Below are positions 23,757 to 31,700 of a stretch of DNA of 64,000 bases, piece after piece. The translations under genes and the position numbers were made by a program. Each line of letters opens with the position of its first letter. The stretch's first letter is position 1. Source of the DNA: Streptomyces dengpaensis (GTDB lineage Bacteria; Actinomycetota; Actinomycetes; Streptomycetales; Streptomycetaceae); assembly GCF_002946835.1 (NCBI RefSeq), contig NZ_CP026652.1, positions 4,278,001 through 4,342,000 of the forward strand, given 5' to 3'. The notes under the pieces were generated by a model that did not search any database, was not told the origin of the DNA, and saw nothing but the letters and a program-made list of their open reading frames with translations.

Positions 23757-26228
23757 ATGACGAACACCGACCACACGCCACGCGCCGAGCCGCTGAGCCC
23801 CCGCGAGATACCCGACGCGGCAATAGCGATGCTCGATGCGGAGGGGACCGTGGTGGGGTGGACGCGCGCCGCTGAGCTGCTTGTCGGGTACTCGGCCGGG
23901 GAAGTGGTGGGCCGGTCCGCCGCACACGTGCTGCCGCCCGCCGAGGACGCCCCGAGTGCTTCAGCGTTCGCCGAGCAGTGCCGTGCCCAGGATGGTTGGT
24001 CCGGCACCGTGACGGTCCGCCACCGCGACGGCCACGCCATCAAAATGACGCTGCGGATCTCGCTGCTGTGGGGGCAGGACGCCGGCACCCGGTGGCTGGT
24101 GTCCGTGACCGACATAGGCACCCTGTCCTCGGGGGCGTCCAACGGAGCTGTGCGGGAGTCGCTCCTGGCCCACGCACCGATCGGCATCGCCGTCTATGAC
24201 CCGCAGCTGCGCTGTACCTGGGTCAACGACGTCATGGAGCGCCACGACGGCACTCCTCCTGAGCGACGGTTCGGGCGCCGCCTGCAGGACTCACTGCCCG
24301 CCGTCGAGGCCGAAGCGCTCGAGGTGGTGATGCGGCAGGTGCTGGAGAGTGGCACCACCACGGTCCACGAGTACCGGGCGTGGTCGGCGACGGACCGGCG
24401 CCAGGAGCACGCCTTCTCGGCCTCGTTCTTCTGCCTCCAGGACGCGGACGGCACGGCACTGGCAGTGTGCTCCATGAGCGTGGACGTCACCGGCAACCGG
24501 CGGGCGCGCGAGCGCCTTGCCATCCTCAGCGAGGCCAGCACGCGCATCGGCAGCACCCTCGACGTCATGCAGACCGGGCAGGAACTGGCCGAGCTTGCCG
24601 TGCCCCTGCTGGCCGACCACACCCTCGTCGACCTGGTGGAGTCGGTTCCGTTCGGCCTGGAGCCCTCGGCAGGGATCGGCAAGGCGAGCGGCCGCCCCCA
24701 TCTGCTGCGCCGTGCCGGTCTGGCCTCCGTCGACCTGGGCCTCCTGGAGTTGCCGTGGATGCGCGAAGAGGTGATCCACCCCTTCCCGGACTCGCTGTTC
24801 GACACCGCCCTGCGCACGGGCAGCTCTTACCTGGAACCGGTGCTGGACACCCATTCAGGCCCCTGGGTCAACAGCGACCCGGTGCGGACGCAGAAGGTCC
24901 GTGACAGCGGCGTCCACTCTTTGATGGTCGTACCCATCCGTGGGCGGCACTGTGTGCTGGGACTGGCACTGTTCGGCCGCTCCGAGGAGCCGACGCCGTT
25001 CCAGGAGGACGACCTGCTCCTCGCCGAGGAACTCGTCACCCGGGCCGCGCTCAGCCTGGACAACGCTCTCCAGTACGCTCGCCAACGCACCGCGGCCCTG
25101 ACGCTCCAACGCGACCTGCTCCCCCACCATGTGGGAGGCGGCGCCGCCGTCGATGTGGCCTCGCGCTATGTGCCGGCTGACATGGACCACGGCGTGGGGG
25201 GCGACTGGTTCGACGTGATCAAGCTGTCCGGCGCCCGCGTGGCCCTCGTCGTCGGAGATGTGGTCGGACACGGCATCAACGCCGCGGCGACGATGGGCCG
25301 ATTGCGCACCGCCGTCCGCACGCTCGCGGACCTGGACCTACCACCCGACCAACTGCTGGCGCACCTCGATGACACCGTCCGGCGGCTGAACGATGAGAAC
25401 GAGGAAGACGCCGAAGCCCAGGACACGGCGCCCACGGTGGTGGGCGCCACCTGTTTGTACGCCGTCTACGACCCGGTCATCCGGCGGTGCGCGCTGGCGC
25501 GGGCCGGGCACCCCCCGCCCGCGATCATCGACCCGCAGGGCCATGTCACCTTCCCCGATCTGCCCGCCGGAGCCCCGCTCGGCCTCGGCCTCGGGTTGGT
25601 CCCCTTCGAGTCCACGGAAATGGAACTGCCCGAGGGAAGTGTCCTCGCGCTCTACACCGACGGCCTGGTCGAGTCCCGCGACGACGACCTCGACGTCGGC
25701 ATGCGCCGCCTGGGTGCCGTTTTGGCAGAGACCGGTTCGTCCCTGGAAGACCTGTGCTCTCAGGTGATCGAGACCTTGCCGACTCAGGCCCCGGCCGACG
25801 ATGTCACCTTGCTCCTTGCGCGGACTCGCGTACTCGAGTCGGCCCAGGTCGCCTCCTGGGAACTGCCGAACGAGCCGGCCGCTGTCAGCATCGCCCGGCA
25901 GGCGGCCGCCCGTCAGCTCAGCGAGTGGGGGCTTGAGCATCTGGTGACCACTGTGGAGCTGATCGTCAGTGAACTGGTCACCAACGCCATCCGCCACGGC
26001 GAGGGACCGAGCCGCCTACGGCTCATCCAGCACCAGGTTCTGACGTGCGAAGTCTCCGACAGCAACACCAGCCACCCACGCCCCCGTCATCCCCGCATCC
26101 TCGACGAGAACGGCCGCGGTCTTTTCCTCGTCTCTCAGCTGTCCCGCAGGTGGGGCTCGCGCTCCGTAACGGACGGCAAGGTCGTCTGGGCCGAACAGGA
26201 CCTGCCCTCCGTAGCCGTTGCGATGTGA
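23757..26228 (+). CDS. PAS-PAS-GAF-PP2C (SpoIIE)-HATPase regulatory phosphatase
   Basis: An 823-residue cytosolic signalling protein. Two PAS-like domains (about 15-125 and 135-250) are followed by a GAF-like domain (about 255-440). The SpoIIE-type PP2C domain (about 450-690) has metal-site motifs GGDWFDV, GDVVGHG, LYTDGLVE and ADDVTLLLAR. A C-terminal anti-sigma-factor-type HATPase (ELIVSELVTNAIRHG ... GRGLFLV) ends the protein. The family dephosphorylates anti-sigma-factor antagonists, and the kinase-like domain may phosphorylate them, linking a sensed signal to sigma-factor release. All metal residues are present. ATG 23757 was preferred because GGGAAG precedes it; an ATG five codons earlier is possible. 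It forms a tandem pair with the next gene. No partner antagonist is encoded nearby. Confidence 0.9.
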   Translation: MTNTDHTPRAEPLSPREIPDAAIAMLDAEGTVVGWTRAAELLVGYSAGEVVGRSAAHVLPPAEDAPSASAFAEQCRAQDGWSGTVTVRHRDGHAIKMTLRISLLWGQDAGTRWLVSVTDIGTLSSGASNGAVRESLLAHAPIGIAVYDPQLRCTWVNDVMERHDGTPPERRFGRRLQDSLPAVEAEALEVVMRQVLESGTTTVHEYRAWSATDRRQEHAFSASFFCLQDADGTALAVCSMSVDVTGNRRARERLAILSEASTRIGSTLDVMQTGQELAELAVPLLADHTLVDLVESVPFGLEPSAGIGKASGRPHLLRRAGLASVDLGLLELPWMREEVIHPFPDSLFDTALRTGSSYLEPVLDTHSGPWVNSDPVRTQKVRDSGVHSLMVVPIRGRHCVLGLALFGRSEEPTPFQEDDLLLAEELVTRAALSLDNALQYARQRTAALTLQRDLLPHHVGGGAAVDVASRYVPADMDHGVGGDWFDVIKLSGARVALVVGDVVGHGINAAATMGRLRTAVRTLADLDLPPDQLLAHLDDTVRRLNDENEEDAEAQDTAPTVVGATCLYAVYDPVIRRCALARAGHPPPAIIDPQGHVTFPDLPAGAPLGLGLGLVPFESTEMELPEGSVLALYTDGLVESRDDDLDVGMRRLGAVLAETGSSLEDLCSQVIETLPTQAPADDVTLLLARTRVLESAQVASWELPNEPAAVSIARQAAARQLSEWGLEHLVTTVELIVSELVTNAIRHGEGPSRLRLIQHQVLTCEVSDSNTSHPRPRHPRILDENGRGLFLVSQLSRRWGSRSVTDGKVVWAEQDLPSVAVAM

Positions 26229-26309
26229 CGCGCTGCCGACCGGGCGGCCGACGGCCGCCACCGCATGCCGATATCTCAGAGCCGCATGTACTCGTAAAGG
26301 AAGCCAGAG

Positions 26310-28742
26310 ATGGATGCAGAGAAGGTCAAGAACGCCTGCTCGCCAGGCGCCTCCCAAGGAGCAACGGACGTCTCCGGTTCCGGTCCCGGGGACGGGTTGT
26401 ACGCCTTCGACGGCCTGGCGGCCGCCGTGCTCGACAAGCGAGGCGCGGTGGTGCGGTGGACCGGGACAGCGGAGGACCTGACGGGGTTCTGCGCCGACGA
26501 GGTCTGCGGCCGCCCCGTGCAGGAACTGGTGGCCGACCTCCCGGACGACCTGCGCGGCGCCACGGAGATGCCGGCGTCCGGCCGGGTACGGCTGCGGCAC
26601 CAGCGCGGCAACACCATCGATGTCACCTTCCGGACCACAAAGGTGGAGGGCTCGGCGGAGGTCCTCGTCCTGGCGGCACCTACACACCACGTCACCGACC
26701 ACGAGCAGGGCGCAGCGCTCCTGCGCGCACTGTCCGCACAGAACCGGGTCACGATCGCTCTGCACGACGCGGAGCTGACCACTGTGCAAACGAACGCCAC
26801 GCCGGGCACTCTCGACGGCCGTCCGGTACAGCCCGGCACTCGGCTGAGCGACGTGCTGTGCGCCGAGGACGCCGAGAACCTCGAGGCAGTACTGCGTCAG
26901 GTGCTCGAGACGGGTGTCCCGGTGGTCCGCAAGAACCACCAAGTGAGCTGGCGGCACGATCCGGCGCGGCGGCACGCGCTGTCGCTGTCCGCCTTCCGTC
27001 TGGAGGACCAGCGAGGACGCCCCACGGGGGTCGCAGCCCTGTACATCGACAGCGCCGACCAGCTGCGTGCCCGCCGTCATCTGGATCTCGCCCGCGAGGT
27101 GGCCGAGCAGGTGGGAGGGTCCCTGGACGTCGTGCGCACCGCGCAGGACCTTGCGGACGTACTCGTACCCACGTTCGGGGATCTCGCCGCAGTCGACCTT
27201 GCGTACTCCGTTTTCGACGGGGAAGAACCCTCGAAGCAGCTGGCTGGTGGAGACATGGCCAACGCGGCCCTTGCGCCGGCCACCGCAGTGTGGCCCGCCG
27301 GCATCAAGCACGGCGACCCCATCCCGCCCCTTCCCGACCACCCCCTCCTGCGCAGCTTCCGACACGGCAAGACAGTCGTCTTCGGCCTCGCCGACTTCAT
27401 CGCCATGGTCGGCGACCCGCAGCTGGTCGAGTATCTCGTCCCGAAGGACGCCCATTCGGTGATGGTGGCACCGTTGCATGCCCGCGGGCTCACGCTCGGC
27501 GCCATAACGGCCTGGCGCTGCGGCCGATCCGACCCCTTCACCGAGGACGAGGCGGATCTCATGAAGCAGATCGCCTCACGGGGTGCGCTCGCCATCGACA
27601 ACGCCCGCCGTTACACGCGCGAGCACAGGGCGGCCACGGCGCTGCAGCGGCGCCTCCTTCCCCCGGCCACGACCGACACTGCGGCAGCCGAGACCGCCGG
27701 CGTCTACCTGCCCGCAGGCGGGGGAGCGGGCAGCAGCGGCGACTGGTACGACGCCATTGCTCTGCCCTCTCTCCGGCTGGCCCTTGTCGCCGGAGACGTG
27801 GTCGGCCACGGTATGCCCGCAAGCGCCACCATGGGCCGCCTGCGCGCCGCCATCCAGACGCTCGCGGACCTGGAACTCGAACCCGACGAGTTGCTCACCC
27901 GGATCGCGGACCTGATCCAGCGCCTCGCGGCCGAAGCCCCACCCGGCGACCACGACATCGTCGGCGGCACCTGCCTGTACGCGGTCTACGACCCGGTCAC
28001 CAGGCGATGCGCCATAGCCAGTGCAGGGCACCCGCCACCCATCCTGGTCCGGCCCGACGGGACTGCCGAAGTCGTCCGGATCTCCCCGGGGCCACCACTC
28101 GCCGTCTGCACCATGCCGTACGAGACCACCATGATCGACCTCGAGCCGGGCAGCGTCCTCGCCCTCTACACCGACGGCCTGGTCGAACAGCACGACCACG
28201 ACATCGACCAAGGAACGCGGCGCCTGACGGATGCCCTCGCCGCGTCCTGCCGTCCGGATCGTGCCCTGGACGAAACCGGCCGGGCTCTCCTCGCCGATCT
28301 GGCAGACCAAGCGCCGCGCGACGACGCGACCCTGCTGCTGGCCCGCACCCGCGCCGTCCCGGCGGAGAACACCGCTCACTGGGAGATCCCGGCCGATCCG
28401 GCCGCCGTCTCCAAGGCCCGAGAATGGACAGCCCGCCAACTCACCATGTGGGGCCTGGACGACCTCCTCTTCGCCACCGAACTCATCGTCAGCGAACTGG
28501 TGACCAACGCCATCCGCTACGGTCGTCCGCCGATCGACCTCCGTCTGATTCGCCACGACGTCCTGGTGTGCGAGGTCACCGACTCCAGTGGCACCCAGCC
28601 CCGCCTGCGGCGTGCCAGCACAACCGACGAGGGAGGACGCGGCCTGTTCCTCGTCGCTCGACTCGGCGCGCGCTGGGGCTGCCGCCATGGCCAGAATCGC
28701 AAGACGATCTGGTCCGAACAGCTCATCGAGTGTCCCCTCTGA
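26310..28742 (+). CDS. PAS-GAF-PP2C (SpoIIE)-HATPase regulatory phosphatase, tandem paralogue
   Basis: An 810-residue protein with the same layout as its upstream neighbour. A poorly conserved PAS-like N-terminus (about 30-270) and a GAF-like sensor (about 275-440) are followed by PP2C (GDWYDAI, GDVVGHG, LYTDGLVE, RDDATLLLAR) and HATPase (LIVSELVTNAIRYG, GRGLFLVARLGARWG). The PP2C and HATPase modules are much more alike than the sensors, as expected if duplication was followed by sensor divergence. AGGAAG precedes ATG 26310, 81 bases after the previous stop; co-transcription is likely. The catalytic residues are intact. The left-edge fragment at 1-258 is a third, broken relative in the same region. 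Confidence 0.9.
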   Translation: MDAEKVKNACSPGASQGATDVSGSGPGDGLYAFDGLAAAVLDKRGAVVRWTGTAEDLTGFCADEVCGRPVQELVADLPDDLRGATEMPASGRVRLRHQRGNTIDVTFRTTKVEGSAEVLVLAAPTHHVTDHEQGAALLRALSAQNRVTIALHDAELTTVQTNATPGTLDGRPVQPGTRLSDVLCAEDAENLEAVLRQVLETGVPVVRKNHQVSWRHDPARRHALSLSAFRLEDQRGRPTGVAALYIDSADQLRARRHLDLAREVAEQVGGSLDVVRTAQDLADVLVPTFGDLAAVDLAYSVFDGEEPSKQLAGGDMANAALAPATAVWPAGIKHGDPIPPLPDHPLLRSFRHGKTVVFGLADFIAMVGDPQLVEYLVPKDAHSVMVAPLHARGLTLGAITAWRCGRSDPFTEDEADLMKQIASRGALAIDNARRYTREHRAATALQRRLLPPATTDTAAAETAGVYLPAGGGAGSSGDWYDAIALPSLRLALVAGDVVGHGMPASATMGRLRAAIQTLADLELEPDELLTRIADLIQRLAAEAPPGDHDIVGGTCLYAVYDPVTRRCAIASAGHPPPILVRPDGTAEVVRISPGPPLAVCTMPYETTMIDLEPGSVLALYTDGLVEQHDHDIDQGTRRLTDALAASCRPDRALDETGRALLADLADQAPRDDATLLLARTRAVPAENTAHWEIPADPAAVSKAREWTARQLTMWGLDDLLFATELIVSELVTNAIRYGRPPIDLRLIRHDVLVCEVTDSSGTQPRLRRASTTDEGGRGLFLVARLGARWGCRHGQNRKTIWSEQLIECPL

Positions 28743-28744
28743 CC

Positions 28745-29095
28745 GACCGGGCGGCCGTGGCGCTCCGGTCGACGCCCCGCCGGTTCGAGCGGGATCCGTA
28801 GGCCTTGTCCACCCGGACCTTGTCCGTTCGGGTGCGCGGGCGGCCCGGTCCCCGGCGGGGTACCCGGATGCGGTCCAGGACCACGCGGAGCTGCGGGCAG
28901 TCCCCACTGCCCGGCGGTCACCACAACAGACGGCACATTTTCTGTCCCTGCTCGAGCGCCAGGTGCAGCTTGGTGGTCAGCCCACCGCGCGACCGTCCGA
29001 GCCCGTGGTTCTCGGGCTCGACCTGGACCCCACCGGGCGGCTCGACCCCGGCGCTTTTCCCCGGTCCGTATCTGCGCGGACTCGGCCCGCTGAAG
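28745..29095 (-). pseudogene. IS5-family transposase remnant
   Basis: On the minus strand PPGGVQVEPENHGLGRSRGGLTTKLHLA is followed by a stop. After frame changes come TAGQWG, then CPQLRVVLDRIRVPRRGPGRP and DKAYGSRSNRRGVDRSAT. These are ordered pieces of the DDE domain of actinobacterial IS5-type transposases. Several frameshifts and both ends missing make it a dead relic. It sits between the phosphatase pair and tRNA-Leu. I see no terminal inverted repeats. The stretch 29096-29414 has no gene I can support. Confidence 0.75.
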
Positions 29096-29414
29096 ATCTG
29101 CCGCCGGCGATGCCGGACGCTGGGAGCGCAAGGCGGGCGGGCCGGTCGTGCACTTTGTTCTGGCCAGTCACTACACACCGTGGACGGGGACGGCCTTGGT
29201 ACGCGATGTCCGGCTCAGCCCGGGACGGCTGGAGCTGACAGCTGCTCGGGCCGACGAGTCCCTGTTGCGGTCGACCAGGAAGCGGCCGCCCAGCGTCTGC
29301 GGTACGACCTGTCCCGCACACACGTGGCCGCGGTGCTGTGCGGCCTCGAGTGCGCCGGTCTCCGATTCCATGCCCGAGCCCCTCATCAACGCCACCGTCG
29401 ACCTGCATGCCGAG

Positions 29415-29517
29415 ACAGGCCCCATCCGTGAGATAGCTCACGCGTCGGGGCCTGTTGTGTGGCCTGACCAGGCTGTGTGATGCCTCACAGCGATCATGGA
29501 AACGAGAAACAGGCCCC
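29415..29517. promoter_or_regulatory. Three-part inverted-repeat structure downstream of tRNA-Leu
   Basis: ACAGGCCCC (29415-29423), GGGGCCTGTT (29447-29456) and AACAGGCCCC (29508-29517) let the middle arm pair with either flank. The left pairing encloses a second hairpin, CGTGAG-ATAG-CTCACG. It lies just past the 3' end of the minus-strand tRNA, so termination or processing is the simplest role; two mutually exclusive folds are possible. Confidence 0.5.
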
Positions 29518-29564
29518 TGCGATGACTTCCGTCACCTACAGAGACCCGTTCCGTCGGTTTCTCC

Positions 29565-29651
29565 TGGTGCGCGAGGGGGGAGTTGAACCCCCACGCCCTT
29601 GCGGGCACTGGAACCTGAATCCAGCGCGTCTGCCTATTCCGCCACCCGCGC
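29565..29651 (-). tRNA. tRNA-Leu(CAG)
   Basis: A class II tRNA read on the minus strand. It has acceptor GCGCGGG, D-arm, anticodon loop TTCAGGT giving CAG, a long variable arm (TGCCCGCAAGGGCG), T-arm GGGGGTTCAACTCCCCC, and encoded CCA (29565-29567). It decodes CUG, the dominant leucine codon here. It marks the change from accessory to core genes, with its 3' end facing the accessory side as in tRNA-inserted islands. Confidence 0.95.
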
Positions 29652-29700
29652 ATTGGGTGTGTCGCCCGTCCCCCACCGCGTGGTGTGAGCGCCTGTCGAC

Positions 29701-30197
29701 ATGCAGAAGATTAGCACGCTGTCCGGGGCGGAATCACATCCCTTTCCCGGGGCCCCGACGGCCCCGCACCCCCGCCGTCCCGGGCTCCCGCCCAGGCCAC
29801 GTCCTCGTGTCGGTGCTGGCGCCCGCCGCACGTCTCGGTCAGTACTGGTTCACGTATCAACCTCGTACCGGTCCTGCGCATCTCCCCAGGAGCCGGACGG
29901 GCCGCACAGTCAGGTGCGGGACACTGGTCACGCGGCGCCTCTACGATCCATGGCAGAAGCAGTGCCGGGCAGAGTTCGAAGAGGAGCCCCGAAGGGAACT
30001 TCGGGAGGGGACTTCGGAAGGCGTCGACAACCCGTCGACCGGGCCGACAGGGGGAACCAGCCGATTTCCCGACGCGTGGATACGATCAGTAAGCAGTACC
30101 AGCAGGACGAGCAAGACCAGCAGAGCCAGCAAGACCAGCAGGGCCAGCAAGACCACAGCAAGCTGTACCAGGACGGCTACGAAGGAGGAGGTGCCCC
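29701..30197 (+). other. Upstream region of the FHA/PknB operon with a Gln/Asp-type repeat
   Basis: About 500 bp separate the tRNA from fhaA. At 30100-30165 the sequence repeats AGCAAGACCAGCAG-like units, which in one frame would read QQDEQDQQSQQDQQGQQD up to the fhaA start. No start codon or ribosome site supports that frame as a gene. The region probably carries the operon promoter. Confidence 0.5.
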
Positions 30198-31037
30198 ATG
30201 GGAGTCCTGAAGAAGTTCGAGCAGCGTCTCGAAGGTCTGGTCAACGGCACCTTCGCCAAGGTGTTCAAGTCCGAGGTCCAGCCCGTGGAGATCGCGGGAG
30301 CACTCCAGCGCGAGTGCGACAACAACGCGACCATCTGGAACCGCGACCGGACCGTCGTACCCAATGACTTCATCGTGGAGCTGAGCACGCCGGACTTCGA
30401 GCGCCTCAGCCCCTACTCCGGCCAGCTCGGCGACGAGCTCGCCGGCATGGTGCGCGACTACGCGAAGCAGCAGCGCTACACCTTCATGGGCCCCATCAAG
30501 GTGCACCTGGAGAAGGCGGACGACCTCGACACCGGTCTGTACCGGGTACGCAGCCGTACGCTCGCCTCCTCCAGCAGCCAGCAGGCTCCCGCGTCGGCCC
30601 CGGCCGCCGGCCGCCCCGGCGGCTACGGCTACCCGCCGCCCGCCCAGCCCGCAGGCGCTCCCCCCATGCCGTCCGCCCCGCCGCCCGGCGCACGCCCCGG
30701 CCCCGCGCCCATGGGCCAGCGGCCCGGCGCGGCCGCGGGCCCGCAGGCCGGCGGCCGTATGCGGCACTGGATCGAGATCAACGGCACCCGCCACCAGATC
30801 TCCCGCCCGACGCTGGTGCTGGGCCGCAGCACCGAAGCCGACGTGCGGATCGACGACCCCGGTGTCTCGCGCCGTCACTGCGAGATCCGGACCGGAACGC
30901 CCTCGACGATCCAGGATCTCGGATCCACCAACGGCATCGTGGTGGACGGACAGCACACCACCCGCGCTACGCTCCGCGACGGCTCGCGGATCGTCGTGGG
31001 CAGCACCACCATCATTTACCGGCAAGCCGAAGGGTGA
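30198..31037 (+). CDS. fhaA: FhaA: DUF3662 and FHA domain protein
   Basis: A 279-residue protein. The N-terminal DUF3662 domain (1-115; MGVLKKFEQRLEGLVNGTFA) is followed by a Pro/Ala/Gly-rich linker (about 120-190) and a C-terminal FHA domain (about 205-275) with GRSTEADVRI, SRRHCEI and GSTNGI. FHA domains bind phosphothreonine. FhaA is a target of the PknB/PknA-type kinases and links them to cell-wall synthesis, binding the phosphorylated pseudokinase MviN/MurJ in mycobacteria. ATG 30198 follows AAGGAGGTG. It is the first gene of the fhaA-fhaB-pstP-rodA-pbpA-pknB operon, which is conserved in actinobacteria. Confidence 0.95.
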   Translation: MGVLKKFEQRLEGLVNGTFAKVFKSEVQPVEIAGALQRECDNNATIWNRDRTVVPNDFIVELSTPDFERLSPYSGQLGDELAGMVRDYAKQQRYTFMGPIKVHLEKADDLDTGLYRVRSRTLASSSSQQAPASAPAAGRPGGYGYPPPAQPAGAPPMPSAPPPGARPGPAPMGQRPGAAAGPQAGGRMRHWIEINGTRHQISRPTLVLGRSTEADVRIDDPGVSRRHCEIRTGTPSTIQDLGSTNGIVVDGQHTTRATLRDGSRIVVGSTTIIYRQAEG

Positions 31038-31047
31038 AGCGGGGGCA

Positions 31048-31572
31048 ATGTCAGAGCTGACCCTCACGGTCATGCGGCTGGGTTTCCTGGCCGTACTGTG
31101 GCTGTTCGTGATCGTGGCCGTGCAGGTCATCCGCAGCGACCTGTTCGGAACGCGCGTCACACAGCGCGGCTCGCGCCGAGACGCCAACAGGCCGCAGCAG
31201 GCCGCACGCCAGGCAACGCCGCCGCAGCAGCGCCAGCAGGCGGCAGCGGGCAGCGGCGGCGGCCGGCAGCGCCGCGGCGCCCCCACCAAGCTGGTCGTCT
31301 CCGAAGGCACCCTTACGGGTACGACGGTGGCGCTGCAGGGGCAGACCATCACCCTGGGCCGCGCGCACGACAGCACCATCGTGCTGGACGACGACTACGC
31401 GTCCAGCAGGCATGCCAGGATCTACCCGGACCGGGACGGCCAGTGGATCGTCGAGGACCTCGGCTCCACCAACGGCACGTATCTCGACCGGAGCCGGCTG
31501 ACGACTCCCACGCCCGTTCCCCTGGGCGCGCCGATCCGCATCGGCAAGACCGTCATCGAGCTGCGGAAGTAG
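31048..31572 (+). CDS. fhaB: FhaB: membrane-anchored FHA domain protein
   Basis: A 174-residue protein. An N-terminal membrane helix (residues 7-28, LGFLAVLWLFVIVAVQVI) is followed by a Gln/Arg-rich linker and a C-terminal FHA domain (about 90-170) with GRAHDSTIVL, SSRHARIY and GSTNGTYL. It corresponds to FhaB/FipA, which links Ser/Thr-kinase signalling to septal wall synthesis. ATG 31048 was chosen so that the membrane segment starts the protein; it lies 10 bases after the fhaA stop. Confidence 0.93.
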   Translation: MSELTLTVMRLGFLAVLWLFVIVAVQVIRSDLFGTRVTQRGSRRDANRPQQAARQATPPQQRQQAAAGSGGGRQRRGAPTKLVVSEGTLTGTTVALQGQTITLGRAHDSTIVLDDDYASSRHARIYPDRDGQWIVEDLGSTNGTYLDRSRLTTPTPVPLGAPIRIGKTVIELRK

Positions 31573-31700
31573 TGCTACATCATGAATGAGCGCGAGCGGA
31601 GCGAGCACGCAGCGGCGGTCCACACGACGGGCCCCGGCGCGCTCCCGACCGGAGGGTGGGCACCGTGCGGATGTACCCGGAGCCGACGGGCGAGGTGCGC

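Noticed and set aside
29148..29480. Plus-strand frame between the IS relic and tRNA-Leu
   Set aside because: No start signal, no recognisable domain and no codon signal distinct from background.
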